DNA from: an uncultured Phaeodactylibacter sp.
GTDB lineage: Bacteria; Bacteroidota; Bacteroidia; Chitinophagales; Saprospiraceae
Assembly (NCBI GenBank): GCA_913057245.1
Contig: CAJXNH010000013.1
Location: 31,933-95,932 of the forward strand
Length of the DNA stretch: 64,000 nucleotides
Reading direction: 5' to 3'
Shown here piece after piece: positions 49,959-59,757 of this stretch. The translations under genes and the position numbers were made by a program. Below the pieces are notes generated by a model. The model was not told the origin of the DNA and did not search any database. It saw only the letters and a program-made list of their open reading frames with translations. The first letter of the stretch is position 1; each line of letters starts with the position of its first letter.

Positions 49959-49991
49959 AAAAGCCCGGCAGTATGATTCCGCCGGGCTTTT
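49959..49991. terminator. Bidirectional intrinsic terminator
   Basis: AAAAGCCCGGC (49959-49969) and GCCGGGCTTTT (49981-49991) are perfect 11-base arms between the convergent subtilase and peroxidase genes. Confidence 0.9.
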
Positions 49992-50011
49992 GTAGCAGCT
50001 GAAGCAGGTCT

Positions 50012-51364
50012 TTAGTAACAACCCAAGTCTTCCTGAGACATGGGATCTGCATTAGGGAAGCAAAGACCGGTCGGCAGTGTTTCGGGGACGTAGCGCTCGA
50101 GGTTAGGGTCGTGAAGAGCATTTTCGATAAAAGCAACCAGTGCGTCAATTTCATCCTCTGTAAGCCCAAGCGGGACAAACTCGTCCGAAAGTTGAGCCGC
50201 AGGCACGGATGGTTTTTGGGGTATAGCTTCATTTTTATACTCAATCACTTCGCGTATGGAGCGCAGTGTTCCACCGTGTCCATAGAAGGGAGAATCCTTT
50301 AAATTATACAGCTGTGGCACTTTAAACTTATACATATCTTCTGCCCGGTTGGTAAAGCCTCCTCTACCCAGGTGTTCGGCGGCATTGACAGAGGTTAGAA
50401 ATACTTCTTCCGGGCAGTCCATAAGGTCACCGAGTCCGATACCATGGAATTCCATGCTGTTCAGGGCAGGGCCGGTATGGCAGCTGCCGCATTGCCCTTT
50501 TCCAAAAAATACGAGCGCGCCTTCCTTTTCCAGGGCATTCATTGCATCTGTATCGCCACGCAGCCAGCGTTGGAAAGGCGCTTCATTGGCCAGCAGGGTT
50601 CGTTCGTAGGCGGCAATAGCTAAGCCGGTCGCTACCCGGTTATAACGTTCGGATTCCGGACGATCCGGGAAGGCCGCATCGAATAGTTCTTTATAATTAG
50701 CCAGGTCGGATACATCCGAAGTGTCCTCCAGTTGGCGATGCACGGAAAGCCCGGCAATCGCCTGAGTTTCCACGCCGTGAAAACCGAGATGGTTGAGTGC
50801 TTTCGGAGTGCCTTCAGTCCAGGCATATTCAGTGTTAGCATTAATGCCTTTGGCTCCAAACTGTCCGTTCCAAAGCATCGCAATTTGGTAGGCCGAGTTC
50901 AAAGTCGTCGGGCTACGTATGGGCTGAACATCAACGTTGAGGACATTATACGCCTCAATTTTATCCCGGGACTCTCCATTAAAGCCAAAACCTTGCCCAC
51001 CTTCCCCAATGCCCTGATGCCGCCCGGCCTGAAAACCGGCTGAAGCAAAATGGCAAGAGGCACAGGAGTAAGTACCCATACCTGCTATATCCTGTGGGTT
51101 GCGGGCTATACCGGTTTCATGGTATAGCAATTTACCCAGTTCTACTTTTGCTTCAGTGAGCGGGTTGGCAGGGTCCTGAGGAATTTGATCATAATCCTCA
51201 GCGGCAGGCAGCTGGAAAAAGGCTAATCCACCGGACATGGAGATGTCTTCCAGTGCTTCGGTTAGTTCCTGATCGATCGAAGGTGTTTCCTCAATTGGAT
51301 CATCTTTCTTGCATGCGCTGAAGGTCAGGATGACCGTAAGTGCAGCTATTAATGTTTTATGCAT
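50012..51364 (-). CDS. Dihaem cytochrome c peroxidase family lipoprotein
   Basis: This 450-residue protein has a lipoprotein signal (TLIAALTVILTFSACKKDD) and two haem-c sites, CASCH (in YSCASCHFASAGF) and CGSCH (in GKGQCGSCHTGPALN). The KVELGKLLYHETGIARN and GVETQAIAGL segments and PQLYNLKDSPFYGHGGTLRSIREVIEYKN are typical of the CCP/MauG group. Periplasmic enzymes of this type reduce hydrogen peroxide using electrons from cytochromes, or oxidise other substrates. ATG 51364 is preferred because it begins the lipoprotein signal; an ATG five codons upstream also exists. Confidence 0.92.
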   Translation of the reverse strand: MHKTLIAALTVILTFSACKKDDPIEETPSIDQELTEALEDISMSGGLAFFQLPAAEDYDQIPQDPANPLTEAKVELGKLLYHETGIARNPQDIAGMGTYSCASCHFASAGFQAGRHQGIGEGGQGFGFNGESRDKIEAYNVLNVDVQPIRSPTTLNSAYQIAMLWNGQFGAKGINANTEYAWTEGTPKALNHLGFHGVETQAIAGLSVHRQLEDTSDVSDLANYKELFDAAFPDRPESERYNRVATGLAIAAYERTLLANEAPFQRWLRGDTDAMNALEKEGALVFFGKGQCGSCHTGPALNSMEFHGIGLGDLMDCPEEVFLTSVNAAEHLGRGGFTNRAEDMYKFKVPQLYNLKDSPFYGHGGTLRSIREVIEYKNEAIPQKPSVPAAQLSDEFVPLGLTEDEIDALVAFIENALHDPNLERYVPETLPTGLCFPNADPMSQEDLGCY

Positions 51365-51577
51365 GCGGATGTCAAACATGTTGGTATATTGGTTTAATGT
51401 AGGTTTGGTGGTCCTTTGGAGGGTGCGGGACCAGCACTAAACCAAAAAAAACGGATAAACAAGACATTTACAGGGGAAAACTACAAAAACAAAAATACTA
51501 CATTTAAGTAGTGGGTACAAGCAAAGTTGTCTGCTGGGCGAGAAAAAAACGAGAAATTTGACATTGTGAATACTGGC

Positions 51578-52159
51578 TTACGGGTAGACCGTTGCGTCTT
51601 CCAGGATGTAGTTCAGATAGTATAAATCATCGTCATTCAGCCGGAGTTGGCCCCGGAAGGTCATCCTGTCATCCGTAGTGAATTTTCGCTTTTCATCAGG
51701 ACGGAGCTTGATATCCATGACAGACTCTGGCCCGGCACCGCCGCAGAAAAAACAGCTGCTGTAGGGTTGAGCGCTCAGTACAAGAATGGTTTCGTCTCCC
51801 GTTTCTTCAAGTGGGATAATATAGCCTTCGATCAGGACTTCTCGCCTCTCAATAGCCTGTAGCTGAGCCCCGAAGGTGGGGTAGGGGACATAGGCTTGTA
51901 CTTCTTCACTGTACTCATCTGTAAAAACGACATCGCTGAGCATTTTCCAGGTTAGGCGTAGTACACCATCCTCGTACTGGAAGTGGCTCGTGTCCAAAGC
52001 AATACTGCTGATGGCTTGCTGAGGTGGCAGCGAATCAGTACGGAGGGTATCGCTAATGTCATTTGCCGGGGTATCTGATGAGGTATCGTTACTGTTTTCA
52101 GAGGCACAGCCTGCAAAGATGGCAGCAGCAAGTGCAATGGTCAGGAGCTTATTTATCAT
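51578..52159 (-). CDS. Lipoprotein with a CxxC motif, DUF3299-like
   Basis: This 193-residue protein starts with a lipoprotein signal (LLTIALAAAIFAGCASENS) and a Ser/Thr/Asp linker. The domain (about 60-193) has YEDGVLRLTWKMLSDVVF, EVLIEGYIIPLEE and SCFFCGGAGPESVMDIKL, with a Cys-Phe-Phe-Cys pair, and ends YLNYILEDATVYP. The GYxxPLE strand followed by a Cys-rich turn recalls DUF3299 proteins; function is unknown. It lies downstream of the rplT terminator on the same strand. Confidence 0.75.
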   Translation of the reverse strand: MINKLLTIALAAAIFAGCASENSNDTSSDTPANDISDTLRTDSLPPQQAISSIALDTSHFQYEDGVLRLTWKMLSDVVFTDEYSEEVQAYVPYPTFGAQLQAIERREVLIEGYIIPLEETGDETILVLSAQPYSSCFFCGGAGPESVMDIKLRPDEKRKFTTDDRMTFRGQLRLNDDDLYYLNYILEDATVYP

Positions 52160-52193
52160 AGTTGTAATCCTTGAAATTTGGGCTAAAATAAGG

Positions 52194-52227
52194 AAAGGGA
52201 AGCAACCTGTAAGGCAGCTTCCCTTTT
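52194..52227 (-). terminator. Terminator of the infC-rpmI-rplT operon
   Basis: AAAGGGAAGC (52194-52203) and GCTTCCCTTT (52217-52226) form a perfect 10-base stem 26 bases past the rplT stop, with T-rich flanks on both strands. Confidence 0.85.
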
Positions 52228-52252
52228 CATTATTCTGGAAAACCAGAAGGTT

Positions 52253-52600
52253 TTATTTCTTCACAGAGTCAACAACTGCTTTGAACGACTCAGGGTGGTT
52301 CATAGCGAGATCAGCGAGGACCTTACGGTTGAGCTCGACGTTATTTTCAGAAAGTTGGTGGATCAAACGAGAGTAGGAAATCCCGTTTTGGCGTGCAGCG
52401 GCATTGATACGTGCAATCCACAAGCGGCGAAAAGCGCGCTTTTTGGCTTTACGGTCGCGGTAGGCATAGACCAGACCTTTTTCTACAGCGTTTTTAGCTA
52501 CGGTGTAGACTTTGCTGCGGGCACCGAAGTAACCCCGCGCCATTTTTAAAATTTTCTTGCGCCGTTTGCGGGAAGCAACGGCATTCACTGAACGTGGCAT
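52253..52600 (-). CDS. rplT: 50S ribosomal protein L20
   Basis: This 115-residue protein starts [24 protein letters not shown] and has [50 protein letters not shown] and [16 protein letters not shown]. It binds 23S rRNA early in 50S assembly and in other bacteria represses its own operon by binding the leader RNA. It is the last gene of infC-rpmI-rplT and ends before a strong terminator. Confidence 0.98.
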   Translation of the reverse strand: MPRSVNAVASRKRRKKILKMARGYFGARSKVYTVAKNAVEKGLVYAYRDRKAKKRAFRRLWIARINAAARQNGISYSRLIHQLSENNVELNRKVLADLAMNHPESFKAVVDSVKK

Positions 52601-52690
52601 AGTTTGATTTTTTAGTACAACGCAGAGGTGCCATCTACCAAATGGGCGACGCTTTCGTCCTGCGCTCTCGTTAAAAAATTAGGAATAAAA

Positions 52691-52885
52691 TTACATGCAA
52701 AGCAGGCGCTTCACGCGATCTTCGTTGTGCTCATGTACGACGGTAGAGTCGCGAAGGCGCAGTTTAGCTTTCTTGCTTTTGTTGCGCATCATGTGCGAAG
52801 TCTTTGCCTGGTAACGTTTGATCTTGCCAGAGCCAGTGCGCTTAAAACGCTTCTTGGCACTGGAGTGAGTCTTCATCTTTGGCAT
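52691..52885 (-). CDS. rpmI: 50S ribosomal protein L35
   Basis: This 64-residue basic protein starts [24 protein letters not shown] and continues [24 protein letters not shown], the L35 pattern. ATG 52885 is the family start; an upstream in-frame start would add 26 hydrophobic residues with no match. It is 90 bases from rplT and 153 from infC. Confidence 0.98.
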   Translation of the reverse strand: MPKMKTHSSAKKRFKRTGSGKIKRYQAKTSHMMRNKSKKAKLRLRDSTVVHEHNEDRVKRLLCM

Positions 52886-53038
52886 TGTTAATAGCTTTAA
52901 TATTGAAATAGTCCTTAAAAAGGGAATGCAAAGGTAAGAAAAATAAACCCTACTGCTAAACAAATCCCAATAGTTTGTGAAAAAGTTTAGCGGTAGGGTC
53001 CTGATATTTCGGGTAAAGACCAGTAGTAAGCAGCCGGT

Positions 53039-53638
53039 CTATTTCTTCTTGCTCTTTTTCGGTGAAATCATTACGATCATCCGGCGCCCTTCCATTTTAG
53101 GCAGCGCTTCTGCAGAGCCATACTCTTCGAGCTCTTTGAGGAAGCGTAGGAGCAGCAGTTCGCCACGTTCCTTGAAGACGATCGTCCGCCCCCGGAAGTG
53201 TACATAAGCTTTCACCTTCGCACCATCCTCGAGGAAGCCCTTGGCGTGACGGAGTTTGAAATCAAAGTCGTGGTCATCGGTATTCGGGCCGAACCGGATT
53301 TCCTTGATTACGGTTTTGGCTGCTTTTGCCTTGATTTCTTTCTCCTTTTTCTTCTTCTCGTAAAGAAACTTGTTGAAGTCGATAATCTTGACGACCGGCG
53401 GCTTGGCATTCGGAGAAATTTCAACCAGATCAAGCTCCACCTTTCGGGCCCAGTCTTTTGCTGCGCGGGTAGGGTAAACGGTGCCTGCTTCCAGTTGTTG
53501 GCCTACAGCTTCGCCAATTTCTTCAACGTTATCGCCTACAAGCCGGATTTCAGGTACGCGAATGTGTTCGTTGGTTCTAAACTCGGGTTTGTTGTCAGTA
53601 CGGTTATTGAAACCTCTTCTACCAGATCTCTTTGCCAA
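53039..53638 (-). CDS. infC: Translation initiation factor IF-3, TTG start
   Basis: This 199-residue factor binds the 30S subunit, keeps 50S apart and rejects poor start codons. It has [77 protein letters not shown] and [19 protein letters not shown]. The frame has no ATG near its beginning: reading upstream from [10 protein letters not shown] the codons are TTG, CTA, AAT, AAG, AAA, CAA, then stop TAA. TTG 53638 is the only usual start codon there. infC genes in many bacteria use rare starts (AUU in E. coli) as a means of self-limitation by IF-3, so the TTG is likely functional. The C-terminus is a basic Lys-rich tail. Confidence 0.95.
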   Translation of the reverse strand: MAKRSGRRGFNNRTDNKPEFRTNEHIRVPEIRLVGDNVEEIGEAVGQQLEAGTVYPTRAAKDWARKVELDLVEISPNAKPPVVKIIDFNKFLYEKKKKEKEIKAKAAKTVIKEIRFGPNTDDHDFDFKLRHAKGFLEDGAKVKAYVHFRGRTIVFKERGELLLLRFLKELEEYGSAEALPKMEGRRMIVMISPKKSKKK

Positions 53639-53770
53639 TAGATTCTTTTTTTGTTAAAAAATAATAAAGTGCGCTTGTGGTTTTGACACCGGCACTACTA
53701 ATTTAATTAAAAAATTCGAAAAAAAGTTCAGCCGAGCCCGGATTTGCGCCCGGGACAGGCATGAAACACA

Positions 53771-53810
53771 AAAAGCAGCCCGATTGACTACTGTCAAAAG
53801 GACTGCTTTT
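53771..53810 (-). terminator. Intrinsic terminator of clpC
   Basis: AAAAGCAGCCC (53771-53781) pairs with GGACTGCTTTT (53800-53810) with one mismatch; on the minus strand a TTTTTGTG tail follows. It separates clpC from infC. Confidence 0.75.
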
Positions 53811-53825
53811 ATTCATTAATGCCGT

Positions 53826-56375
53826 TTATGCATCTGTATTCACTTCTTTGCTCAAGGTAATCTTGAGCCCGGTTTCATCATCATTCATTACCGCTTCAAG
53901 GGTTGCGCCGGCATCCGGGTTCGTATTGAGGATGAACTCCGCAAGCGGGTCCTCAATATACTTTTGAATGGCCCGGTGCAGTGGACGTGCGCCAAACTGA
54001 GGGTCATAACCCTTTTCGGCAACAAACTTCTTCGCGTCTTCAGACAGGATCAACGTGTAGTCCATGTTTTCAAGGCGCTTGTGAAGGTCCTTCAGCGTGA
54101 TGTCGATGATCTTAAAGATGTCGTCCTGATCCAGGCTGTTGAAGATGACCACATCATCCACACGGTTGAGGAACTCCGGAGAGAAGGTCCGCTTAAGGGC
54201 ATTTTGAATGACGCCCTTCGCGTTATCATCTGCGGCACTCTGACGTGCCTGAGTGGCAAAGCCAACGCCCTGGCCAAAGTCCTTCAGCTGACGTACGCCA
54301 ACGTTGGAAGTCATGATAATCAAGGTGTTCTTGAAGTCAACTTTGCGGCCAAGACCGTCAGTCAGTTGGCCATCATCCAGCACCTGTAGCAGGATATTGT
54401 AAACGTCAGGGTGTGCCTTCTCGATCTCGTCCAGCAAGATGACGGAGTAAGGCTTGCGGCGGACTTTTTCGGTCAGCTGTCCCCCTTCTTCGTACCCGAC
54501 ATAACCCGGAGGGGCACCAATCAGTCGGCTCACGGAGAATTTCTCCATGTATTCGCTCATGTCAAGCCGGACTAAGGCATCTTCGGAGTCAAAGATGTAA
54601 CGGGCGAGCGATTTGGCCAGCTCTGTTTTACCTACACCGGTAGGGCCAAGGAAAATAAAGGAGCCAATCGGTTTGGTGGGGTCTTTCAGGCCGACGCGGT
54701 TACGCTGAATCGCCCTTGTAATTTTGGTAATGGCCTCATCCTGTCCAATAATGACATTTTGAAGGTCATTGTCCATGCCCACCAGCTTTTTGCTTTCGCT
54801 TTGGGCTACTCTTCTGACCGGAATCCCCGTCATCATAGAAACTACTTCAGCGATATCCTCTTCGCTAACGGGGTAGCGCTTGGTCTTTACCTCTTCTTCC
54901 CACTGAATCTTGGCAAATTCCAGCTGACGGACGAGCTTGGACTCCTTGTCCCGGAGGTCTGCTGCTTTCTCGTACTGTTGATTTTTCACGGCCTGATTCT
55001 TCTGATCCTTGAGCTCTTCAATTTTCTTTTCGAGCTCTTCGATGTGCTCAGGAACGTGGATATTCTTGAGGTGCACCCGTGCACCTACCTCATCAAGGAC
55101 GTCAATCGCTTTATCGGGCAGGAAGCGGTCGCTGATATAACGGTCGCTGAGTTTAACACAGGCTTCAATCGCATCCTGAGAATAGTTCACGTTGTGGAAC
55201 TCCTCATACTTCGGACGGATGTTGTCCAGAATATTCACGGCTTCTTCCGCAGAAGGTGGATCAACCACGACTTTCTGGAAACGGCGGTCGAGCGCCCCGT
55301 CTTTTTCAATATGCTGACGGTACTCATCCAGGGTGGAAGCACCGATACATTGCAGTTCGCCACGTGCCAGGGCTGGCTTGAAAATATTGGAGGCGTCCAG
55401 GCTGCCGGTTGCGCCACCTGCACCCACGATGGTGTGGATCTCATCGATGAAGAGGATCACGTCGCGGGATTTCTCCAGCTCATTCATGATGGCTTTCATC
55501 CGCTCCTCAAACTGACCACGATACTTGGTACCTGCAACGAGTGCAGCAAGGTCAAGCATTACAATCCGTTTGTTGAAGAGGGTACGGCTGACTTTCTTCT
55601 GAATGATGCGAAGGGCGAGACCCTCCACGATGGCTGTTTTACCAACACCTGGTTCACCGATCAGGATTGGGTTGTTCTTTTTCCGTCGGCTCAGGATTTG
55701 GGACACCCGCTCGATTTCGTTTTCACGACCGATGATGGGGTCCAGTTTATCCTCTTCCGCCAGCTTGGTGATGTCACGGCCGAAGTTATCAAGTACCGGC
55801 GTGCGGGATTTGGAAGTCCCTTTGCGCTGCTGGTACCGGCCACTGCCCTGTCCTTCATCATCTTCGTAGGGGTCATCCTGGTCAGATGGGGTCTGCGCAA
55901 ATGGCTCGGACGAACTCGTAAAGTCCTGTTCCTGACGGACATATTCCAGCTCTGCTTTGTAGATATCGTAATCTACATCGAACTGATTCAATATTTTTGA
56001 AGCAGGGTTGTCTTTATGCTTGAGGATGGAAAGCAGCAAGTGTTCCGGGCTAATTTCATCACTTTTGAGCATTTTGGCTTCCAGGAAAGTCACCTTGAGG
56101 ACCTTCTCAGCCTGCTTGTTGAGCGGAAGGTTGCCGACATTGAGGGCTGTTTGACCGCTTGGGATCCGTTGTACGGATTCTTCCACATTTTGCTGAAGCT
56201 CGGAAGGGTTGACATCCAGAGAATCCAGCACTTTAAGCGCAAGGCTGTCTTGTTCAGCCATGATGCCCAATAGCAGATGCTCGGTTCCAATAAAGTCATG
56301 ACCCAGGCGTATTGCTGCGTCCCGGCTTCTGGAAATGACCTGCTTTACTTTTGGAGAAAAACGTTTATTGTTCAT
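53826..56375 (-). CDS. clpC: ATP-dependent Clp protease ATP-binding subunit ClpC
   Basis: This 849-residue AAA+ unfoldase feeds proteins to ClpP. The N-domain has two Clp repeats (residues 1-75, [16 protein letters not shown]; 80-150, [13 protein letters not shown]). The first ATPase has GEPGVGKT and [13 protein letters not shown]. The UVR-type middle region ([20 protein letters not shown]) marks ClpC rather than ClpA or ClpB. The second ATPase has [47 protein letters not shown] and [11 protein letters not shown]. The extended linker between N-domain and ATPase ([20 protein letters not shown]) is variable. ClpP is not in the window. No exact promoter was found in the 463 bases upstream. Confidence 0.97.
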   Translation of the reverse strand: MNNKRFSPKVKQVISRSRDAAIRLGHDFIGTEHLLLGIMAEQDSLALKVLDSLDVNPSELQQNVEESVQRIPSGQTALNVGNLPLNKQAEKVLKVTFLEAKMLKSDEISPEHLLLSILKHKDNPASKILNQFDVDYDIYKAELEYVRQEQDFTSSSEPFAQTPSDQDDPYEDDEGQGSGRYQQRKGTSKSRTPVLDNFGRDITKLAEEDKLDPIIGRENEIERVSQILSRRKKNNPILIGEPGVGKTAIVEGLALRIIQKKVSRTLFNKRIVMLDLAALVAGTKYRGQFEERMKAIMNELEKSRDVILFIDEIHTIVGAGGATGSLDASNIFKPALARGELQCIGASTLDEYRQHIEKDGALDRRFQKVVVDPPSAEEAVNILDNIRPKYEEFHNVNYSQDAIEACVKLSDRYISDRFLPDKAIDVLDEVGARVHLKNIHVPEHIEELEKKIEELKDQKNQAVKNQQYEKAADLRDKESKLVRQLEFAKIQWEEEVKTKRYPVSEEDIAEVVSMMTGIPVRRVAQSESKKLVGMDNDLQNVIIGQDEAITKITRAIQRNRVGLKDPTKPIGSFIFLGPTGVGKTELAKSLARYIFDSEDALVRLDMSEYMEKFSVSRLIGAPPGYVGYEEGGQLTEKVRRKPYSVILLDEIEKAHPDVYNILLQVLDDGQLTDGLGRKVDFKNTLIIMTSNVGVRQLKDFGQGVGFATQARQSAADDNAKGVIQNALKRTFSPEFLNRVDDVVIFNSLDQDDIFKIIDITLKDLHKRLENMDYTLILSEDAKKFVAEKGYDPQFGARPLHRAIQKYIEDPLAEFILNTNPDAGATLEAVMNDDETGLKITLSKEVNTDA

Positions 56376-56838
56376 ATTTCTTTCTTCTCTTAGCCTGTTG
56401 GGTTACCCAAACAATATTAAAACTAATTATCCAAGAATACAAAAGAAGGGACTCTTTAGTTTCTTCTGTTTCTTAAGCTTAACAACGCACTAACATTTTA
56501 GTGAAATGGAATTTGGGCAAATAGGTTTTTGTAATTTGTTGAAATAGGGAGCGGTATCGCAAAAAGCCACCCGAAATGTCTCCTTTGGTAAGCAGAGAAA
56601 ATAGTGCCAATCTCCAAAAGCTGACAATATTTCCGGTCCTTGTGGCGGATCAGTTAATCTGGCAGGCTTTTATTGCTTTACTTCTGCGAAACAAACACTC
56701 AAAACAGGCTCAGTGTTTAGGGCTGACAGCACCTAATGCCTGCAGGACGGGTAAAATATACGGAACAAGCTAGGTAGACTGCCGCTTAATTGATATTTTT
56801 GCGTTCGCCCACAATCAAAATGACAACCATAATACTAT
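56376..56838. other. Divergent intergenic region between clpC and STAS gene
   Basis: This region should hold the clpC promoter on the minus strand and the STAS promoter on the plus strand. TATTTTTG at 56794-56801 is a match to TAnnTTTG for the STAS gene. An ATG frame of 65 codons at 56576-56773 has no recognisable content. Confidence 0.45.
56794..56801 (+). promoter_or_regulatory. -7 box of the STAS gene
   Basis: TATTTTTG matches TAnnTTTG 37 bases upstream of ATG 56839. A TTG at the -33 position is not evident. Confidence 0.5.
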
Positions 56839-57219
56839 ATGGAGTATAAAATAAAGACCGAAGAACGCTATACCGTCTTCACATTGCAGGAAGAGAATTT
56901 CAACTCCCTCATCGCGCCGGATGTCAAGTCAGAGCTTGTGCTGCTCGCTGATAAGGATGTGAAAAACCTGATTATGGACCTTTCTGAGGTCAAGTATGTA
57001 GACTCTTCCGGCCTCAGTGCTATCCTTACCGCCGACCGACTCTGGAAAAAGATCGGGTCGTTTGTACTGGCTGGTGCAGAGCAGCCCGCTGTCAAAAAGC
57101 TGATGGAGATTTCCCGCCTTGATACCATCCTTACTATGGTGCCTACGGTATCGGAAGCCATTGATTATATCTTCATGGAGGATATCGAGCGGGAGTTGAA
57201 CGATGACGATAGCGAATAA
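56839..57219 (+). CDS. STAS domain protein, anti-sigma factor antagonist-like
   Basis: This 126-residue protein has the STAS fold of SpoIIAA-like antagonists: YTVFTLQEENFNSLIAPDVKSELV, NLIMDLSEVKYVDSSGLSAILTADRLWKK and FVLAGAEQPAVKKLMEISRLDTILTMV. The phosphorylatable Ser lies in VDSSGL. Partners would be a serine kinase of the anti-sigma type and a phosphatase, which are not adjacent. The C-terminus is acidic. A perfect 14-base hairpin terminator follows. Confidence 0.9.
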   Translation: MEYKIKTEERYTVFTLQEENFNSLIAPDVKSELVLLADKDVKNLIMDLSEVKYVDSSGLSAILTADRLWKKIGSFVLAGAEQPAVKKLMEISRLDTILTMVPTVSEAIDYIFMEDIERELNDDDSE

Positions 57220-57244
57220 AAACTGGTCGAAAGGCTTAAAACTT

Positions 57245-57283
57245 AAAGAGGCACAGCTGAACTATTTTAGCTGTGCCTCTTTT
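57245..57283 (+). terminator. Intrinsic terminator between STAS gene and rnz
   Basis: AAAGAGGCACAGCT (57245-57258) and AGCTGTGCCTCTTT (57269-57282) form a perfect 14-base stem with a 10-base loop, closing in a T run. The rnz ATG lies 8 bases beyond it. Confidence 0.85.
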
Positions 57284-57291
57284 GTATTGAC

Positions 57292-58221
57292 ATGCGATTT
57301 GATTTAACCATCCTTGGCTGCAGTGGTGCCGTACCTGCCTATAGCCGGTACCCAACTATGCAACTGCTCAACGTTCAGGAACAGTTGTTCATGATTGATT
57401 GCGGAGAAGGAGCGCAGATGCGCTTCAGTGATTTCAGCGTCAAATGGGGTAAACTGAGCCATATCTTCGTTTCCCACCACCATGGAGATCATGTGCTGGG
57501 GTTGCCCGGGCTACTGAGCTCTATGGGGCTCAACCATCGCACTGCACCGCTGACGGTTTTCGGCCCGCCAAAGGTGGGGGCGTTTTTGCATCAGGCGTGC
57601 GCTTTTTCCGAACGGTTATCATTCCCGGTACACTTTGAAGCTGTAGATCCTACTTGTTATGCGATGGTATACGAAAGTAAATACCTACGGGTTTACAGTT
57701 TGCCTTTGCGCCATAGTGTGCCGGCTGCAGGCTACCTTTTCCAGGAGAAGGAACGCCCCCGGAGCATGCGGGGCGAACTGATTGAGAAATTCCAAATTCC
57801 TTATCAGGCCATTCCCGGTATTAAGAAAGGAGAAGACTTTTTTTCATCCACTCATGGCTTAATCCCCAACGATGCGTTAACCATTGCACCGCCTAAGCCC
57901 CGTGCTTTCGCATTTTGCTCCGATACAGCCTATCAGCCCTCGTTAACAGACTATATATATGGTGTGGATTTGCTGTACCATGAGGCTACTTTCCTGCAAA
58001 AGCACGAGGCGCAAGCCAATGAAACCGGTCATTCTACTGTTAAGGAAGCCGCACGGACTGCGCTGAACGCTGGTGCCGGTACGCTATTACTGGGCCACTA
58101 TTCTACACGCTATCCGGTGCTGGACCGGATATTACAAGAGGCTGTATCCATCTTTCCAAATACTATTTTGGGTTCAGATGGGCTTATCGTTCCATTAATG
58201 GCTCGCCAAGGAGCCGATTAA
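57292..58221 (+). CDS. rnz: Ribonuclease Z
   Basis: This 309-residue metallo-beta-lactamase-fold endonuclease trims the 3' end of tRNA precursors. It has LTILGCSGAVPAYSRYPTMQLL, MIDCGEGAQMRFS, the zinc motif FVSHHHGDHVLGLPGLL, FAFCSDTAYQPSL, LLYHEATFLQKHEAQANETGHST and LLGHYSTRY. ATG 57292 stands only 8 bases after the terminator of the STAS gene. The gene therefore depends on read-through or on a start site inside or after the hairpin. It is convergent with the Crp/Fnr gene. Confidence 0.95.
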   Translation: MRFDLTILGCSGAVPAYSRYPTMQLLNVQEQLFMIDCGEGAQMRFSDFSVKWGKLSHIFVSHHHGDHVLGLPGLLSSMGLNHRTAPLTVFGPPKVGAFLHQACAFSERLSFPVHFEAVDPTCYAMVYESKYLRVYSLPLRHSVPAAGYLFQEKERPRSMRGELIEKFQIPYQAIPGIKKGEDFFSSTHGLIPNDALTIAPPKPRAFAFCSDTAYQPSLTDYIYGVDLLYHEATFLQKHEAQANETGHSTVKEAARTALNAGAGTLLLGHYSTRYPVLDRILQEAVSIFPNTILGSDGLIVPLMARQGAD

Positions 58222-58232
58222 GAGGCTTTGTG

Positions 58233-58922
58233 CTAAGAAAGCTTGCCCAGGTCTCTGATCAGAATGGTGCGCCGGTTGAAGTAGATCAGGTTCGCTTTGC
58301 GCAGGTCGTTCATGACAGAAGTAACGGTTTGCCGGGACGTTCCGGTGATATTGGCAATATCCTGCTGGGTCAGGGCATGCTTGATCAGCGTTTCGTAACC
58401 TACCCGTTTGCCTTGTTTCCGGGCGGATTCCTTCAGGAATTCAATGATGCGCTCGCGGGCATCTTTGAAGATCAGGGATTCCAGCCGCTGTTCCGCGCTC
58501 TGAAGGCGGTTGCCAATGAAACTGAGGACGCGCATGGACAGTTTTGGGTCACGGCGCATCACCTGTTGTAGCTGTATCATCTGGATTTTTAGGATTTGGG
58601 TGTTCTTTTTAATGGCGACCGCAAAGTCCTTTCGCTTAAGTTCGCCAGCCAGGCAGAGCTCCCCGAACATGCTCATAGGATGGAGCACATGCTTAATGAT
58701 TTCCCTCCCGTCGGAGGAATAACGGCCGATTTTGACTACTCCCTTTATGAGGAAAAGCAAACAATCGGACCGTTCGCCAGACTGGTAAATGGTATCGTGT
58801 TTTTTGAATTTGGTAAACTCGGCACGGGCCGCCAAATACTCGAGCTCGTTTGGCTCTACGCCTTCGAAAAGCGGAAACAGCTGTAGAAGCTCTGCGGTGT
58901 CTTTAGATTGAGATTTCTGCAT
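58233..58922 (-). CDS. Crp/Fnr family transcription regulator
   Basis: This 229-residue protein has an N-terminal cyclic-nucleotide-binding-like domain (LFPLFEGVEPNELEYLAARAEF, GERSDCLLFLIKGVVKIGRYSSDGREIIKHVLHPMSMFGE) and a C-terminal HTH_Crp (LTQQDIANITGTSRQTVTSVMNDLRKANLIYF). No Fnr-type N-terminal Cys cluster is seen, so it is not an iron-sulfur oxygen sensor of that kind. The effector is not obvious. ATG 58922 is preferred over GTG 58952. It could read the TGTCACA-like words in this window, which is speculation. Confidence 0.92.
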   Translation of the reverse strand: MQKSQSKDTAELLQLFPLFEGVEPNELEYLAARAEFTKFKKHDTIYQSGERSDCLLFLIKGVVKIGRYSSDGREIIKHVLHPMSMFGELCLAGELKRKDFAVAIKKNTQILKIQMIQLQQVMRRDPKLSMRVLSFIGNRLQSAEQRLESLIFKDARERIIEFLKESARKQGKRVGYETLIKHALTQQDIANITGTSRQTVTSVMNDLRKANLIYFNRRTILIRDLGKLS

Positions 58923-59757
58923 CGGATGAAATGTTTTGGTGTTCTTTGACACTACAAATATGAATCTAATGCATCCGGGAAAAAACTACATAATTGCAAC
59001 TTTGTTTGGGGTTGATTTTTTTATAATTTTTATTAAGTAGTTGAATATTAGTATTTTGTGTGTTTTTAGATGCTGTGATTGTTATAAAATTAGATTATTT
59101 ATTGTTGAATATCTGTGCCCGGAACTTGTTTTGGTCAATCGAGATCAGGTCTTACTTCGAACCCAACTTTATGAAGGAGTACCCTGATTGCTGCCTTTGA
59201 CGTCAGATGACTGACCCAATTGCGGGTTGGCGTTAGTGCATCGGAGATGTATATGGACCTGGCAGGCGGTAGCACAAAGAAGTGTAGGATGCCATTAGGG
59301 CATGTAGGTCTATGGTTGAAACTCCAAAAGCGTCAAAAAGCCTTTTTTGGGTATAACAGTGACAAAAAAATCGGAGCGGAGACCCGAGGCTGTTATTTAT
59401 CGGCGAAAAATATATTTTTTTTACGCCTGGTTAGTAGAAATATATACAACCAGAAAAAATAAATACAAATATTTTGCGGCTAAGCGTCCGTGGTATTAAT
59501 GTCACAAATTATATAAATACGTGTTGAGTTAATTTGCACAAGCCATTACATTTACAGTAACACAAAAACTAAAGCCCAGCCAGCTAAAATTCTGAGTCGC
59601 TTTAATTGTGACTGTTCCCCCCCAATGTATGCTGGCAAAACTGCCTTTTTAAAGCTAAATTGCCCCGTTTGCATGTGAAATATGACAGGGCGATATTTCG
59701 AATTCGCTACTGCATTCAACACTAAGGAGAGTTTTTTGATCATTAAATACCCAAATA
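58923..59757. other. AT-rich 835-base intergenic region
   Basis: I find no convincing gene here. An 80-codon frame (59220-59462, TTG start) and a 63-codon minus frame (59552-59743) have no recognisable content. TGTCACAAAT lies at 59500-59509, the same word as upstream of yaaA. A run of eight C residues lies near 59618. The region probably holds promoters of the Crp/Fnr gene and of the secreted metalloprotease gene. Confidence 0.5.

Noticed and set aside
53735..53765. Hairpin CCCGG...CCGGG upstream of infC that resembles a tRNA T-arm
   Set aside because: Only a 5-base stem without any acceptor, D or anticodon arm; not a tRNA or clear fragment.
54759..56000. 413-codon open frame on the plus strand across clpC
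   Set aside because: It is antisense to a complete ClpC with all motifs; the long frame follows from the codon pattern of clpC on the other strand.
59220..59462. 80-codon plus frame in the Crp/Fnr upstream gap
   Set aside because: TTG start, unusual composition and no recognisable motif.
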